From NCBI RefSeq assembly GCF_049445855.1, contig NZ_JBMSDV010000004.1, forward strand, positions 248,001 through 312,000: a stretch of DNA of 64,000 nucleotides, in the 5' to 3' direction. Origin of the DNA: JAGOCV01 sp049445855. Lineage in GTDB: Bacteria > Pseudomonadota > Gammaproteobacteria > Burkholderiales > Burkholderiaceae_C. Both the position numbers and the translations under genes were made by a program. How positions within the stretch are numbered: the stretch's first letter is position 1; the number at the start of each line of letters is the position of its first letter. Shown piece after piece: positions 1 through 9,095 of this stretch. Below the pieces are notes generated by a model. That model was not told the origin of the DNA and ran no database searches. It was given only the letters and a program-made list of their open reading frames with translations.

Positions 1-434
1 ATCCACAGGCGGGCACGTTTTCCGTCCACGCCGACCGGCGCACCGTGGCGTGCGTCGAGTTCGGCCTCGGCTTTGGCGCAGGCCATGTCCAGCGCGAATT
101 CGGCCAGTTGCGTCACCGCCGTGGTCACGTCCGACAGGGGGGCCTGTGCGTCGCAGTCGAGGGCGATGAGGCGCTCCATCACCAGCTGGCGCGTCATGCG
201 CAGGGCGGCGCCAGTGTCGGCACCGCGCGCCCTCAAGGCGTTGAACGCCTGGAGCATGTGGGGGCGAAGGGGTGCACCGGCGGGCAGCAGGGCCAATTCG
301 GTCGCGTAGCGGTTGCGCAGACGCTGGGCGAAACGCGAATACGACGAGAGCAGCGAAGCCGGGGCGGCCTGGCCATCCCGGGGTAACAAAACTTCACCGG
401 CCTGTGCTGAACCTGTGTCCACGCTGCCAGTCAT
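1..434 (-). CDS. glnE: GlnE, glutamine synthetase adenylyltransferase, N-terminal part only
   Basis: GlnE adds and removes AMP on glutamine synthetase in response to nitrogen status. Only the first 144 codons are inside the window, because the gene runs off the left edge. The start is the ATG at 434-432. The translation carries the family's N-terminal landmarks: an SRFAQRLRNRYATEL helix, then LRMTRQLVMERLIALDCDAQ, then a HGAPVG stretch near the window edge. The catalytic nucleotidyltransferase motifs lie outside the window. The gene is divergent from yhdP, with only 25 bp between the start codons, an arrangement known in Burkholderiales. Identification rests on conserved N-terminal sequence and gene order. 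Confidence 0.9.
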   Translation of the reverse strand, partial: MTGSVDTGSAQAGEVLLPRDGQAAPASLLSSYSRFAQRLRNRYATELALLPAGAPLRPHMLQAFNALRARGADTGAALRMTRQLVMERLIALDCDAQAPLSDVTTAVTQLAEFALDMACAKAEAELDARHGAPVGVDGKRARLW

Positions 435-459
435 AATTCCTGCCACTTCGCATTCATCG

Positions 460-3400
460 ATGAATCACCTCGCGCCAGCTCCCACCCGACTGCTGAAGAT
501 CACGGCAGCCGTGGCGCGATGGCTGCTTTTCCTGCTGCTATCGGCCTGGCTCCTCTTCGGGCTCGCCCTCGGTCTTTTGCACGGCTGGATTGTGCCGCGA
601 ATCGACGAGTACCGCCCGACGCTGGAAAAGCAAGCAAGTCGCGTGCTCGGTGTTCCGGTGCGCATCGGTGCCATCGAGGCCCGCTCGTCCAGTCTGTTCC
701 CCATGGTGGAGCTCCACGACGTCGTGCTGCTCGACCCCGAAGGCCGGGAAGCCCTTCGCCTGCCGCGGGTACTCGCCTCCGTCTCTCCCCGTTCGGCGCT
801 CCACCTGGGCTTCGAGCAACTCTATATAGACAAGCCCGAACTGGACATCCGGCGCACCGCGGCGGGGCGGCTGACCATCGCCGGGCTCGATTTCTCGCGC
901 AGCGACGGCGACAACACCGAGGCACAGGACTGGTTCTTTTCCCAGTCCGAGTTCGTCATCCGCGGCGGTACCGTTCGCTGGACGGACGAGCAGCGGGCCG
1001 CCGGCACGCTGTCGCTGGCGGACGTGGACTTTGTCGCGCGCAACAGCGCACGCCGGCACAGCTTGCGGCTGGACGCGACGCCACCCGTCGAATGGGGCGA
1101 CCGCTTCACGCTGATGGGGCAGTTCCGCCAGCCGCTGCTGGTGCGTCGCGCCGGCCAGTGGCAGGAATGGGATGGCCAGCTGCATGCCGACTTCGCGCGG
1201 GTGGATGTCTCGCAACTGCGCCGGCACGCCGACATCGGTGCCGACCTGCGCGAGGGCCTGGGCGCGCTGCGGGTCTGGGTGGACGTCGCGCGGGGCGAAC
1301 TGCTCGGCGCCACGGCCGACGCCGCCCTGGCGCAAGTCAATGTCCAGCTTGGCAAGGAACTCCAGCCGCTGATGCTGCGCTCCGTCAGCGGGCGCGTCGG
1401 CGGCCGCAGGCTGCCGGGCGGCTTCGAGTTCTCCACGACAGGCTTGCAGTTCGATGCCGACGACGGCCTGCACTGGCCGGGCGGCAACGTGTTCATGCGC
1501 TACACCGAGCCTGCCGCCGGCACGCCTTCGGGTGAATTCCGCGCGGACCGGCTGGATCTGGCGGCGCTGGCCCAGATTGCCCATCGACTGCCCTTGGGCG
1601 ATGCGGCCCATGACGTGCTGGATCGGCATGCGCCACGCGGCCTTGTCGAAACGGTCCAGTCGACGTGGACGGGCCCGATCGGTTCGCCCACGCGCTACGA
1701 AGCCAAGGGCCGCGTCGCGGGGCTCGAGATCGCGGCCAGCAGCAGCCGGACCGGTTCCGGCACGCCGGGCATACGCGGTGCGACCATCGACTTCGAGTTC
1801 ACGCAGGCCGGCGGCAAGGCGGGGCTGTCGATCACGCGCGGCGCGCTCGACCTGCCGGGAGTTTTCGAAGACCCGCTGGTGCCAGTGGATCAGTTGAGCG
1901 GCAACGCCACGTGGAAGCTCGACGGCCCGAAGATCGACGTGCAGGTAGGCAACCTCGTCTTCGCCAACGCGGACGCACAGGGGGAAGCGCGCGCCAGCTG
2001 GCACACGAGCGATGCGGCGACGTCTTCGTCGCGCTCGCGCTTTCCCGGAGTGCTCGATCTGTCGGGCACCCTGTCGCGCGCCGACGGCACGCGCGTGTAC
2101 CGCTACTTGCCGGCACACATCCCCAAGGATGTGCGCAGCTACGTGCAGGAAGCCGTGACCACCGGCACCGCCAGCGATGTGAAATTCCGCGTGAAGGGGG
2201 ACCTGCACGACATGCCCTTCGCCGATCCGAAGAAGGGTGATTTCCATATCTCGGCGCAGGTGCGCAACGTCAACTTCGCCTATGTGCCGCGCAGCAGCCT
2301 GCCCAAGGATTCGCTGCAGTGGCCCGCGCTGAACCAGCTGTCGGGCGAGCTCGTCTTCGACCGCCTCTCGATGCGCGTGAAGGGCGCCACCGCGCGGCTG
2401 CAAGGTGCGCCTGCGCTGCAGGTCACACAGGCGGACGCCACCATTCCCGACCTCTCGCACAACACCACGGTGCAGGTGGACGGCACGATCAAGGGGCCGC
2501 TCGGCGACGCATTGAAGGTCGTCGGCAACTCGCCGCTCGGTGCGCTCACTGGCGGGGTGCTCAGCAAGTCCACCGGCACCGGCAATGCCGACGTGCAGCT
2601 CGGCCTCATCCTGCCGGTGCACACCATCGACAAGTCGAAAGTCAGCGGCTCGGTCACGCTGCAGGGCAACGACATCCAGTTCACGCCGGACACACCGCAA
2701 CTGGCGCGTGCGCGCGGCGTGGTGAGTTTCAACGAAGGCGGGTTCACCGTCAGCAACGGCCAGGCGCGCATGCTGGGCGGCGACCTGCGGATCGAAGGCG
2801 GCTCGCGCATGGTCGCGGGGGAATCGGTGGTGCAGTTGCGCGCGCAGGGAACGGCCACGGCCGACGGCCTGCGGCAGGCACGCGAACTCGGCTTCCTGTC
2901 GCGGCTGGCGCAGAACGCCAGTGGCGGCGCGAGCTACAACGCCGTGCTCGGTTTCCGCCGCGGCATGCCGGAGCTGCAGGTCAGCAGCAACCTCCAGGGC
3001 CTGGGGCTGAGCCTGCCCGCACCGCTGAACAAGACGGCGGAGTCGGCGTTGCCGTTGCGCTTCGAGAACACGCTGGTGCGCGAGTCGTTGACCTCCGGTC
3101 CGCTGCTCGACCAGCTGGTGCTGGATCTGGGGCGCGTTGCCAACGTCACCTATGTACGGGACGTCTCCGGTGCGCAGACGCGCGTGCTGCGCGGCGGCAT
3201 TGGCATCGGTCTGGCGCCGAACGAGTTCGCGCCCATGCCGGACGACGGCGTGCTGGCCAACATCAACCTCACGAGCGTGGACATCGACGCGTGGGAGGAT
3301 GCGCTGTCGAAGGCAGCTGGCGCGAGCATCAACACCGCGTCGGCCCCCGCAGCGACCGCCGAAAGCCAGGCCGCACAGGGCTATCTGCCCACGCAGGTGG

Positions 3401-4611
3401 CGGTACGCGCAAGGGAGCTCGTCCTTGAAGGGCGCAAGCTCAACAACGTGGTCGTCGGCGGATCGCGCGAAGGCACGACGTGGCGCGCCAACCTGGACGC
3501 GAACGAGCTCAACGGCTACGTCGAATACCGCCAGGGCAGCGGCGCGACGCCTGGACGCCTGTATGCGCGGCTCGCACGCATGAACATCGCGCAGGGCGCG
3601 ACCAGCGATGTGGAGGCCTTGCTCAACGAACAGCCGGCCAACATCCCGGCGCTGGACATCGTTGTCGATGACTTCGAGTTGCGCGGCAAGAAGCTCGGCC
3701 GTGTGGAGGTGGAGGCCGTCAATCGCGTCGGCGGCCCGCGCGATGGCACGGTGCGTGAGTGGCGTCTGAGCAAGCTCAACCTCACTACGCCGGATGCGAT
3801 CTTCTCGGCCACCGGCAACTGGACCGCCATCAACGCGCAGGGCGTGCAGCCCTCCAGTGTGCGCACCGGCCGGCCCGCAGCCGAGCGCCGGCGCACGGTG
3901 ATGAACTTCCGGCTCGACATCGCCAATGCCGGGGACCTGCTCGGCCGCTTTGGCATGAAGGACGTGGTGCGCCGTGGCAAGGGACGCATGGAAGGCCAGG
4001 TCGCGTGGCTGGGCTCGCCGTTGACCCCGGACTACCCGAGCATGAGCGGGCAGTTCAATGTGAATGTGGAAGAAGGCCAGTTCCTCAAGGCCGACCCGGG
4101 CCTTGCCAAGCTGCTGGGGGTGCTGAGCCTGCAGTCCCTGCCGCGCCGGCTGACGCTCGACTTCCGCGACGTGTTCAGCGAAGGCTTCGGTTTCGACTTC
4201 GTGCGCGGGGACGTGAAGATCGACCAGGGCATCGCGTCCACCAACAACCTGCAGATGAAGGGCGTGAATGCTGCCGTGCTGATGGAAGGCCGTGCGAGCC
4301 TGGCGGCAGAGACGCAGGACATCCGCGTCGTCGTCGTTCCCGAGATCAACGCGGGTACGGCGTCGCTGGTGGCGACGGCCATCAACCCGGCCATCGGCCT
4401 GGGCACCTTCCTCGCGCAATGGGTGTTGCGTCGCCCGCTGATCCAGGCGACCACACAGGAATTCCACATCGACGGCACGTGGACAGATCCGCGCATCACG
4501 CGCATCGAGAAGAAGGGCTTGCCGGCCACAACGGAGCCCCGCCAGACCGGGAAGCCGGCCGATTCGCCGGCGACCGCGGCCGAAGAAACGAAACCGGGAG
4601 TGCTGCAATGA
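460..4611 (+). CDS. yhdP: YhdP family AsmA-like protein (TIGR02099)
   Basis: Large envelope protein of the AsmA-like/YhdP family. In E. coli YhdP helps move phospholipid between the inner and outer membranes and supports the permeability barrier. The product is 1383 aa when started at the ATG at 460, slightly longer than the E. coli protein. That start places one membrane helix at residues 18-40, followed by the family N-terminal block (IVPRIDEYRP, VRIGAIEARSS). The long middle is beta-rich and low in cysteine, as expected for a periplasmic bridge protein. The C-terminal part contains the conserved GRFGMKDVVRRGKG and LGVLSLQSLPRRL segments. An upstream in-frame ATG at 313 would put 49 residues inside glnE and lacks the membrane start, so it was rejected. 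Its stop overlaps the next gene's start (ATGA), so the two are translationally coupled. Confidence 0.93.
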   Translation: MNHLAPAPTRLLKITAAVARWLLFLLLSAWLLFGLALGLLHGWIVPRIDEYRPTLEKQASRVLGVPVRIGAIEARSSSLFPMVELHDVVLLDPEGREALRLPRVLASVSPRSALHLGFEQLYIDKPELDIRRTAAGRLTIAGLDFSRSDGDNTEAQDWFFSQSEFVIRGGTVRWTDEQRAAGTLSLADVDFVARNSARRHSLRLDATPPVEWGDRFTLMGQFRQPLLVRRAGQWQEWDGQLHADFARVDVSQLRRHADIGADLREGLGALRVWVDVARGELLGATADAALAQVNVQLGKELQPLMLRSVSGRVGGRRLPGGFEFSTTGLQFDADDGLHWPGGNVFMRYTEPAAGTPSGEFRADRLDLAALAQIAHRLPLGDAAHDVLDRHAPRGLVETVQSTWTGPIGSPTRYEAKGRVAGLEIAASSSRTGSGTPGIRGATIDFEFTQAGGKAGLSITRGALDLPGVFEDPLVPVDQLSGNATWKLDGPKIDVQVGNLVFANADAQGEARASWHTSDAATSSSRSRFPGVLDLSGTLSRADGTRVYRYLPAHIPKDVRSYVQEAVTTGTASDVKFRVKGDLHDMPFADPKKGDFHISAQVRNVNFAYVPRSSLPKDSLQWPALNQLSGELVFDRLSMRVKGATARLQGAPALQVTQADATIPDLSHNTTVQVDGTIKGPLGDALKVVGNSPLGALTGGVLSKSTGTGNADVQLGLILPVHTIDKSKVSGSVTLQGNDIQFTPDTPQLARARGVVSFNEGGFTVSNGQARMLGGDLRIEGGSRMVAGESVVQLRAQGTATADGLRQARELGFLSRLAQNASGGASYNAVLGFRRGMPELQVSSNLQGLGLSLPAPLNKTAESALPLRFENTLVRESLTSGPLLDQLVLDLGRVANVTYVRDVSGAQTRVLRGGIGIGLAPNEFAPMPDDGVLANINLTSVDIDAWEDALSKAAGASINTASAPAATAESQAAQGYLPTQVAVRARELVLEGRKLNNVVVGGSREGTTWRANLDANELNGYVEYRQGSGATPGRLYARLARMNIAQGATSDVEALLNEQPANIPALDIVVDDFELRGKKLGRVEVEAVNRVGGPRDGTVREWRLSKLNLTTPDAIFSATGNWTAINAQGVQPSSVRTGRPAAERRRTVMNFRLDIANAGDLLGRFGMKDVVRRGKGRMEGQVAWLGSPLTPDYPSMSGQFNVNVEEGQFLKADPGLAKLLGVLSLQSLPRRLTLDFRDVFSEGFGFDFVRGDVKIDQGIASTNNLQMKGVNAAVLMEGRASLAAETQDIRVVVVPEINAGTASLVATAINPAIGLGTFLAQWVLRRPLIQATTQEFHIDGTWTDPRITRIEKKGLPATTEPRQTGKPADSPATAAEETKPGVLQ

Positions 4612-5423
4612 GGGTGGCCGCGATCCAGATGGTCTCCGGCCCGCGTGTCGGGGAGAACCTCGCGCACGCACGTGTGTTGCTGCAGGAGGCCGCGCAGGCC
4701 GGTGCCGAGCTTGCCGTACTGCCCGAATATTTCTGCATCATGGGCATGCGCGATACCGACAAGCTCGCCGTGCGCGAAACCCCGGGCGACGGACCGATCC
4801 AGCGCTTTCTCGCCGACGCCGCGCGCGAACTCCAGCTGTGGATCGTCGGCGGGACGCTGCCCCTCGTGGCCGGGGACGACGCGCACGTGCGCAACACCAC
4901 CTTGGTCTTCTCACCGTCCGGCGAATGCGTGGCGCGCTACGACAAGATCCATCTCTTCCGCTTCAGCAACGGCACGGAAAGCTACGACGAGGCCCGCGTG
5001 ATCGAGGCCGGCCGCGAGCCCGTGCTGTTCGATCTGGCTGCGCGCGACGGCAGCAGCTGGCGCATCGGCCTGAGCGTCTGCTACGACCTGCGCTTCCCGG
5101 AGCTCTACCGCGCGCTTTCGCGACAGGGAGCCGATGTGCTGCTGGTGCCCGCTGCTTTCACACAGACGACCGGTCGCGCCCATTGGGACGTGCTGCTGCG
5201 CGCCCGCGCGGTGGAGAACCTGGCGTGGGTCATTGCCCCCGCACAGGGCGGTTTGCACGAAAATGGCAGGCGTACCTGGGGACACAGCCTCGTGGCCGAC
5301 CCCTGGGGCAGCGTGGTGGCGGTGCGCGAGGAAGGCGAAGGCGTCGTGCTGGCAGAACTCTCCCGGGAGCGCCTGCAGCAGTGCCGGACGCAGTTGCCCG
5401 CGCTCAGCCATTGCGTTCTCTGA
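4608..5423 (+). CDS. Carbon-nitrogen hydrolase (Nit1/deaminated glutathione amidase-like)
   Basis: Nitrilase-superfamily amidase of 271 aa. The Glu-Lys-Cys triad is visible: E40 in LAVLPEYF, K113 in YDKIHLF and C158 in GLSVCYDLRFPELYR. The CYDLRFPELYR signature and the FSNGTESYDE region resemble the Nit1 branch, whose known members hydrolyse deaminated glutathione as a metabolite-repair reaction. The exact substrate is inferred from family resemblance only. The start ATG at 4608 overlaps the yhdP stop codon (ATGA), giving a tight two-gene operon. No signal peptide is seen, so the enzyme should be cytoplasmic. A perfect 14-bp palindrome begins inside its stop codon, before the downstream sensor kinase gene. 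Confidence 0.88.
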   Translation: MRVAAIQMVSGPRVGENLAHARVLLQEAAQAGAELAVLPEYFCIMGMRDTDKLAVRETPGDGPIQRFLADAARELQLWIVGGTLPLVAGDDAHVRNTTLVFSPSGECVARYDKIHLFRFSNGTESYDEARVIEAGREPVLFDLAARDGSSWRIGLSVCYDLRFPELYRALSRQGADVLLVPAAFTQTTGRAHWDVLLRARAVENLAWVIAPAQGGLHENGRRTWGHSLVADPWGSVVAVREEGEGVVLAELSRERLQQCRTQLPALSHCVL

Positions 5424-5435
5424 AACTGCAGTTTC
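5422..5435. promoter_or_regulatory. Perfect 14-bp palindrome between hydrolase and sensor kinase
   Basis: GAAACTGCAGTTTC is fully self-complementary. It starts within the hydrolase stop codon and ends 21 bp before the GTG start of the kinase gene. It could be an operator for the two-component operon or a small hairpin. No T-tract follows, so a standard terminator is unlikely. Confidence 0.35.
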
Positions 5436-5456
5436 CAAGCCGCCGATCTCCATTCC

Positions 5457-7490
5457 GTGCGACCGATCGATCCCCATTCCCGTCTGCTGTGGCAGCGTTG
5501 GTCGCTGTGGCTGCTGCTCGCCGTGCTGGTGGTGGGCATGCTGGTCACGCTGGTCTGGCTGGCGGGGCGGCACGAGGTCTCGCAGGTGCAGGGGCAGCTG
5601 GACCGCGACACCGCCGATGCAGTCGTCGAATTGCGCACCGCGCTGTCACGCAACGTGCAGAGCCTGCAGGCCCTGCATTCGTCGCACGCCACCCCGGGCG
5701 AGTGGGAGATCACGGCGTCGACCACGTTGCGCGAACGTCGCGAATGGCTGCGCGTCGAATGGCGTGACAGCAACCTGAGGCTGCTCAGTCACGCGGACAC
5801 GCCCTACCGCCCCGCGCCTTTCGACCGGCTCAGCCGGGAAAGCACGCAGCAGGAAGTGGCGCTGACCTGTGCGTCTGCACTGAAGCTGGCAGGGCCTTCG
5901 TACTCGACGAGCTATTTCCTGCCGCAGCACGACGGCCAGGGCCTGGAGGTGATGGACCTGTGCCTGCCGCTGATGCAGGCCGGCCGCAGCGGCGGCTTCC
6001 TCATCGCCACCTATTCCCTGCAGGATGTGCTGACCGAAATGATCAGCAAGCCGCTCACGCGCAGCCAGGAAGTGTCGTTCACCGAGGCGGATGGCACGCG
6101 CCTGGCCATGCACGGCTCGGCCCGGCGCGGCAACCGCGTGTTCACCGCGCAGCAATTGCTCGACCTGCCGGGCAACACGCTGGTGCTGCGCATCGATGGC
6201 TGGCGCAGCGCGCCCGACCTGTTCCCCAACGTGCTGACGGCGCTGGTCACCGGCATGTCGATCGCGTTGGTCTCGGTGCTGATCCTGCTGGCCAAGGACA
6301 TGCGGCGGCGCATGCGCGCCGAGAACGATCTCGCCGAGGCACTGGCCTTCCGCAAGGCGATGGAGGACTCGCTCGTCACCGGCCTGCGCGCGCGCGACCT
6401 CGAAGGCCGCATCAGCTACGTGAACCCGGCGTTCTGCCACATGGTGGGCTACGAGGCGAAGGAGCTCATCGGCCAGGCCATTCCTGCGCCCTACTGGCCG
6501 CCCGAGAAAGTGACGGAATACAGCGAACGGCAGGTGATGCGCATGGCCGGCGATTCGCCGCCGCGCGTGGAGGCGGAATCCATCTTCATGCGCAAGAACG
6601 GCGAGCGTTTCCCGGTGCTCATCTTCGAGGCACCGCTGATCAACGCAGCCGGCGTGCAGACAGGATGGATGGGCGCGATCCTCGATGTGAGCGAGCAGCG
6701 CCGCGTGGAAGAGTTCTCGCGCGCCACGCAGGAGCGCCTGCAGGCCACGGCGCGACTGGCCACGGTGGGCGAGATGGCCTCGCTGCTCAGCCACGAGCTC
6801 AACCAGCCGCTGGCCGCCATCGCCAGCTATGCAACGGGTTCGATGAACCTGCTCAAGGACAGCGGTGGGGATACCACCAATATCGGCCAGGCCATCCGCC
6901 GCATTGCCGAGCAGGCCGAGCGCGCGGGCAAGGTCATCAAGAGCGTGCACGACTTCGTGCGCCGTCGCGAGCATGCGCGCGAGCCAGTGGCGCCGCAGGC
7001 GCTGATCGACGCGATCATGCCGCTGGTGAGCCTGCAGGCGCGCAAGCTGCAGATGCGCGTGCACGTGCAGATCGAGGCAGGCCTTCCCGCCGTGTTGTGC
7101 GACCGCACGATGGTCGAACAGGTGCTGCTGAACCTCGCGCGCAACGCGATGCAGGCCATGGACCACCCGCAGGTGCACCAGCGCGAGTTGCTGCTGCGTG
7201 TGCAGCGCATGAGCGCAGCGCAGGGTGGGCGGTGGCTCGACTTCTCGGTGGCGGACCGGGGCCGCGGCATCGCCGACGATGTGGCCGAGCGCCTCTTCAC
7301 GCCGTTCTTCACCACGCGCGAGGAGGGCATGGGCCTGGGCCTGAGCATGTGCCGCACGGTGGTGGAGCAGCACGGCGGCGTGCTCGTGCACGAGCCGAAC
7401 CAGCCGCAGGGTACGATCTTCCGCTTCACGCTGCCGGTGCACATCATCGTCGTACCCGAGCCCCTGCCCGAAACCGAACAGACCACCTGA
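5457..7490 (+). CDS. Membrane sensor histidine kinase with PAS domain
   Basis: Sensor kinase of 677 aa with a GTG start. Two membrane helices, about residues 17-36 and 258-280, bracket a periplasmic sensing domain of about 220 residues. A PAS domain follows (about 295-415, with GRISYVNPAFCHMVGY and NGERFPV). The HisKA motif SHELNQPLAAIASY places the phospho-accepting histidine at 446. The ATPase shows the N box (ARNAMQAM), G1 (ADRGRGI) and G2 (GMGLGLS). The architecture matches DctS/FixL-like kinases paired with FixJ-type regulators, and the partner starts 14 bp downstream. The ligand cannot be read from sequence; C4-dicarboxylates are one possibility by analogy to DctS. No clear Shine-Dalgarno precedes the GTG, so the start is slightly uncertain. 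Confidence 0.9.
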   Translation: MRPIDPHSRLLWQRWSLWLLLAVLVVGMLVTLVWLAGRHEVSQVQGQLDRDTADAVVELRTALSRNVQSLQALHSSHATPGEWEITASTTLRERREWLRVEWRDSNLRLLSHADTPYRPAPFDRLSRESTQQEVALTCASALKLAGPSYSTSYFLPQHDGQGLEVMDLCLPLMQAGRSGGFLIATYSLQDVLTEMISKPLTRSQEVSFTEADGTRLAMHGSARRGNRVFTAQQLLDLPGNTLVLRIDGWRSAPDLFPNVLTALVTGMSIALVSVLILLAKDMRRRMRAENDLAEALAFRKAMEDSLVTGLRARDLEGRISYVNPAFCHMVGYEAKELIGQAIPAPYWPPEKVTEYSERQVMRMAGDSPPRVEAESIFMRKNGERFPVLIFEAPLINAAGVQTGWMGAILDVSEQRRVEEFSRATQERLQATARLATVGEMASLLSHELNQPLAAIASYATGSMNLLKDSGGDTTNIGQAIRRIAEQAERAGKVIKSVHDFVRRREHAREPVAPQALIDAIMPLVSLQARKLQMRVHVQIEAGLPAVLCDRTMVEQVLLNLARNAMQAMDHPQVHQRELLLRVQRMSAAQGGRWLDFSVADRGRGIADDVAERLFTPFFTTREEGMGLGLSMCRTVVEQHGGVLVHEPNQPQGTIFRFTLPVHIIVVPEPLPETEQTT

Positions 7491-7503
7491 TCCACACCAC
7501 GCC

Positions 7504-8142
7504 ATGCAACCCGTCCTGGACGCCACCATCTTCATCGTCGACGACGACGCCGGTGTGCGCGAAGCGCTGGCCTGGCTGCTGCGTTCGCGTCATCTGGTGA
7601 GCGAGACCTTCGACAGTGCCGAAGCGTTCGAGCGCCGCCTGTCTTCAGACACGGGCGCGCTGCAGCGGCCCGGTTGCCTGCTGCTGGATGTGCGCATGCC
7701 TGGCATGAGCGGGCTCGTCCTCTTCGAGAGACTGGCCGAACAGGGCATCGCGCAGACGCTGCCGGTGATCTTCCTCACCGGCCATGCCGATGTGCCGACG
7801 GCGGTGGACGCGGTGAAGCGCGGCGCATTCGATTTCTGCGAGAAGCCGTTCTCGGACAACGCGCTGGTGGACCGCATCGAGCAGGCGCTGCGGCATTCGT
7901 CCGGTCTGCTGGCTGCACGCGGGCAGCAGACGCAGCTGCAGGCGCGCATGACCGAACTGACCGATCGCGAGCGCGACGTGATGCGCCTGGTGGTGGAGGG
8001 TCTGCCCAACAAGCTGATCGCGGATGAGCTGGACATCAGCGTGCGAACGGTGGAGGTCCACCGTTCGCGCGTGTTCGACAAGATGGAAGTGAAGTCGGCC
8101 GTCGAACTGGCCAACCTGCTCCGGGGCCTGCTCGGCCCCTAG
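7504..8142 (+). CDS. FixJ-family response regulator
   Basis: Two-domain response regulator of 212 aa. The receiver domain occupies about residues 8-125, with the acidic pair in IVDDDAGVRE, the phospho-acceptor D62 in LLLDVRMPGMSG and the conserved lysine in FCEKPF. A LuxR/FixJ-type helix-turn-helix follows at about 145-205, with LTDRERDVMRLVVEG and the recognition segment ISVRTVEVHRSRVFDKM. It is co-transcribed with the upstream kinase, with 13 bp between the genes. Target genes cannot be deduced: the next gene is on the opposite strand and may be unrelated. Confidence 0.92.
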   Translation: MQPVLDATIFIVDDDAGVREALAWLLRSRHLVSETFDSAEAFERRLSSDTGALQRPGCLLLDVRMPGMSGLVLFERLAEQGIAQTLPVIFLTGHADVPTAVDAVKRGAFDFCEKPFSDNALVDRIEQALRHSSGLLAARGQQTQLQARMTELTDRERDVMRLVVEGLPNKLIADELDISVRTVEVHRSRVFDKMEVKSAVELANLLRGLLGP

Positions 8143-8155
8143 AGCGAATCCGGCG

Positions 8156-8800
8156 TCAGCCGGGGCTGCGCTCGCCCACGAAGATTTCCACGCGACGGTT
8201 CCTGGCGCGGCCCTCGGTGGTGTCGTTGCTGGCGATCGGCTGGGTCGCGCCCTTGCCGTCGATGGCGATGCGCGAGGCGGGCACGCCACGCATCACCAGG
8301 TAGTCGCGCGTGCTGGCAGCGCGGTCCACCGACAGCGGGTTGTTGATGGCCGCAGAGCCCGTGCTGTCGGTATGGCCGACGATGCGGACGTCGGTGTTGG
8401 CGTTGCCGCGCACGCCGGTGGCGAATTGATCGAGAACGGGCATGAAGTTCGACTTCACGGCCGAGCGGCCCACGTCGAAGGAAATGTCGCTCGGGATGTC
8501 CAGCTTGAGCTGGTTGTCTGCTGTCTGCGTGACGCCGACGCCCGTGCCGCGCGTGGCGGCTTCCATTTCGCGCTTCTGCTTTTCCATGTGCTGTGACCAC
8601 ACGTAGCCGCCAAGTGCACCAGCTGCAGCGCCCACTGCGGCGCCTGTGCCGGCCTTGCCGCCGGTGGCGGAGCCGAGTACCGCGCCTGCGACGGCACCGA
8701 TGCCGGCGCCGGTGGCCGTGCGGCGTTGTGTGTCGCTCATGTCGGCGCAGCCGGCTGCGAGCACGGCAACGACGGCCAGGGTCAGGACAGTTTTCTTCAT
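8156..8800 (-). CDS. OmpA-family lipoprotein with glycine-zipper region (YiaD-like)
   Basis: Outer-membrane lipoprotein of 214 aa. The ATG at 8800 gives a lipoprotein signal ending in LAAGC, which places the lipidated cysteine at residue 18. A glycine-rich zipper segment follows at about residues 30-68 (GAGIGAVAGAVLGSATGG and similar). The C-terminal OmpA-like domain, which should bind peptidoglycan, contains VRIVGHTDSTGS, PLSVDRAASTRDYL and GRARNRRVEIFV. The order matches YiaD-like proteins. A good AGGAG ribosome-binding site lies at 8811-8807. A longer in-frame reading to 9073 lacks a signal peptide at its start and was rejected. The gene is convergent with the response regulator gene, with 13 bp between them. 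Confidence 0.92.
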   Translation of the reverse strand: MKKTVLTLAVVAVLAAGCADMSDTQRRTATGAGIGAVAGAVLGSATGGKAGTGAAVGAAAGALGGYVWSQHMEKQKREMEAATRGTGVGVTQTADNQLKLDIPSDISFDVGRSAVKSNFMPVLDQFATGVRGNANTDVRIVGHTDSTGSAAINNPLSVDRAASTRDYLVMRGVPASRIAIDGKGATQPIASNDTTEGRARNRRVEIFVGERSPG

Positions 8801-8822
8801 AGGGATCTCCTCGATCATCACA

Positions 8823-8854
8823 GGCGGCGAAGGCCGCCCGACCGGGGCATTATG
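8823..8854 (-). promoter_or_regulatory. Candidate promoter and leader hairpin of the OmpA-type lipoprotein gene
   Basis: On the minus strand a CATAAT hexamer (8854-8849) could be the -10 element. It is followed by a perfect 6-bp stem, GGCGGC/GCCGCC with a CUUC loop in RNA (8838-8823), and then the AGGAG site. No good -35 is seen. The stem would lie in the mRNA leader about 12 nt before the ribosome-binding site. Confidence 0.3.
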
Positions 8855-8945
8855 GAAATGACGCTGCGGCCTCGATGTGTCGCGATGTAAAAGACGCGAA
8901 TGCCTTGTGCTGCGTGTGCAGTAGTTCTCGCTTGCGCCGGCTTTT

Positions 8946-9095
8946 TCAGGGCTGCTTGCGGTCCTGGTTGTCGCTGTCATCGGACTGCGTCGGCAGCTCG
9001 CCGCCTTTGCGACCGGAGAACATCGTCCACCAGACGATGAACACGAGCAGCACCAGCGCGCCCAAGGCTTCAAGCAAAATCAGTCCCATGCCCAT
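8946..9095 (-). CDS. Small membrane protein of unknown function (49 aa)
   Basis: Short gene of 49 codons. The product is one N-terminal hydrophobic helix (about residues 3-24, with LILLEALGALVLLVFIVWW) followed by a charged polar tail (SGRKGGELPTQ, then DDSDNQDRKQP). It would be a single-pass inner-membrane protein with a short hydrophilic tail. A GGAG ribosome-binding site sits about 8 nt upstream of the ATG at 9095, inside the mltA coding region. Its ATG overlaps the mltA ATG on the other strand by two bases. I recall similar short proteins in Comamonadaceae but cannot name a function. The hydrophobic-then-charged pattern and the ribosome-binding site support a real gene. Confidence 0.65.
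   Translation of the reverse strand: MGMGLILLEALGALVLLVFIVWWTMFSGRKGGELPTQSDDSDNQDRKQP

Noticed and set aside
538..4671. Open frame of 1377 codons on the minus strand across yhdP
   Set aside because: It is antisense to a clear YhdP family gene; long open frames on the opposite strand are expected in very high-GC DNA. The translation is Arg/His/Gln-rich with no recognisable domain.
5646..7535. Open frame of 629 codons on the minus strand
   Set aside because: Shadow of the sensor kinase gene, which has all kinase motifs in its own frame.
8150..8163. CCGGC-GTCA-GCCGG stem between the response regulator and the OmpA lipoprotein genes
   Set aside because: Only 5 bp of stem and no T-tract; not better than chance in 68% GC sequence.
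8875..9093. Upstream in-frame extension of mltA
   Set aside because: It lacks a signal peptide and crosses the small divergent gene; the lipoprotein start at 9094 (or 9088) fits the family.
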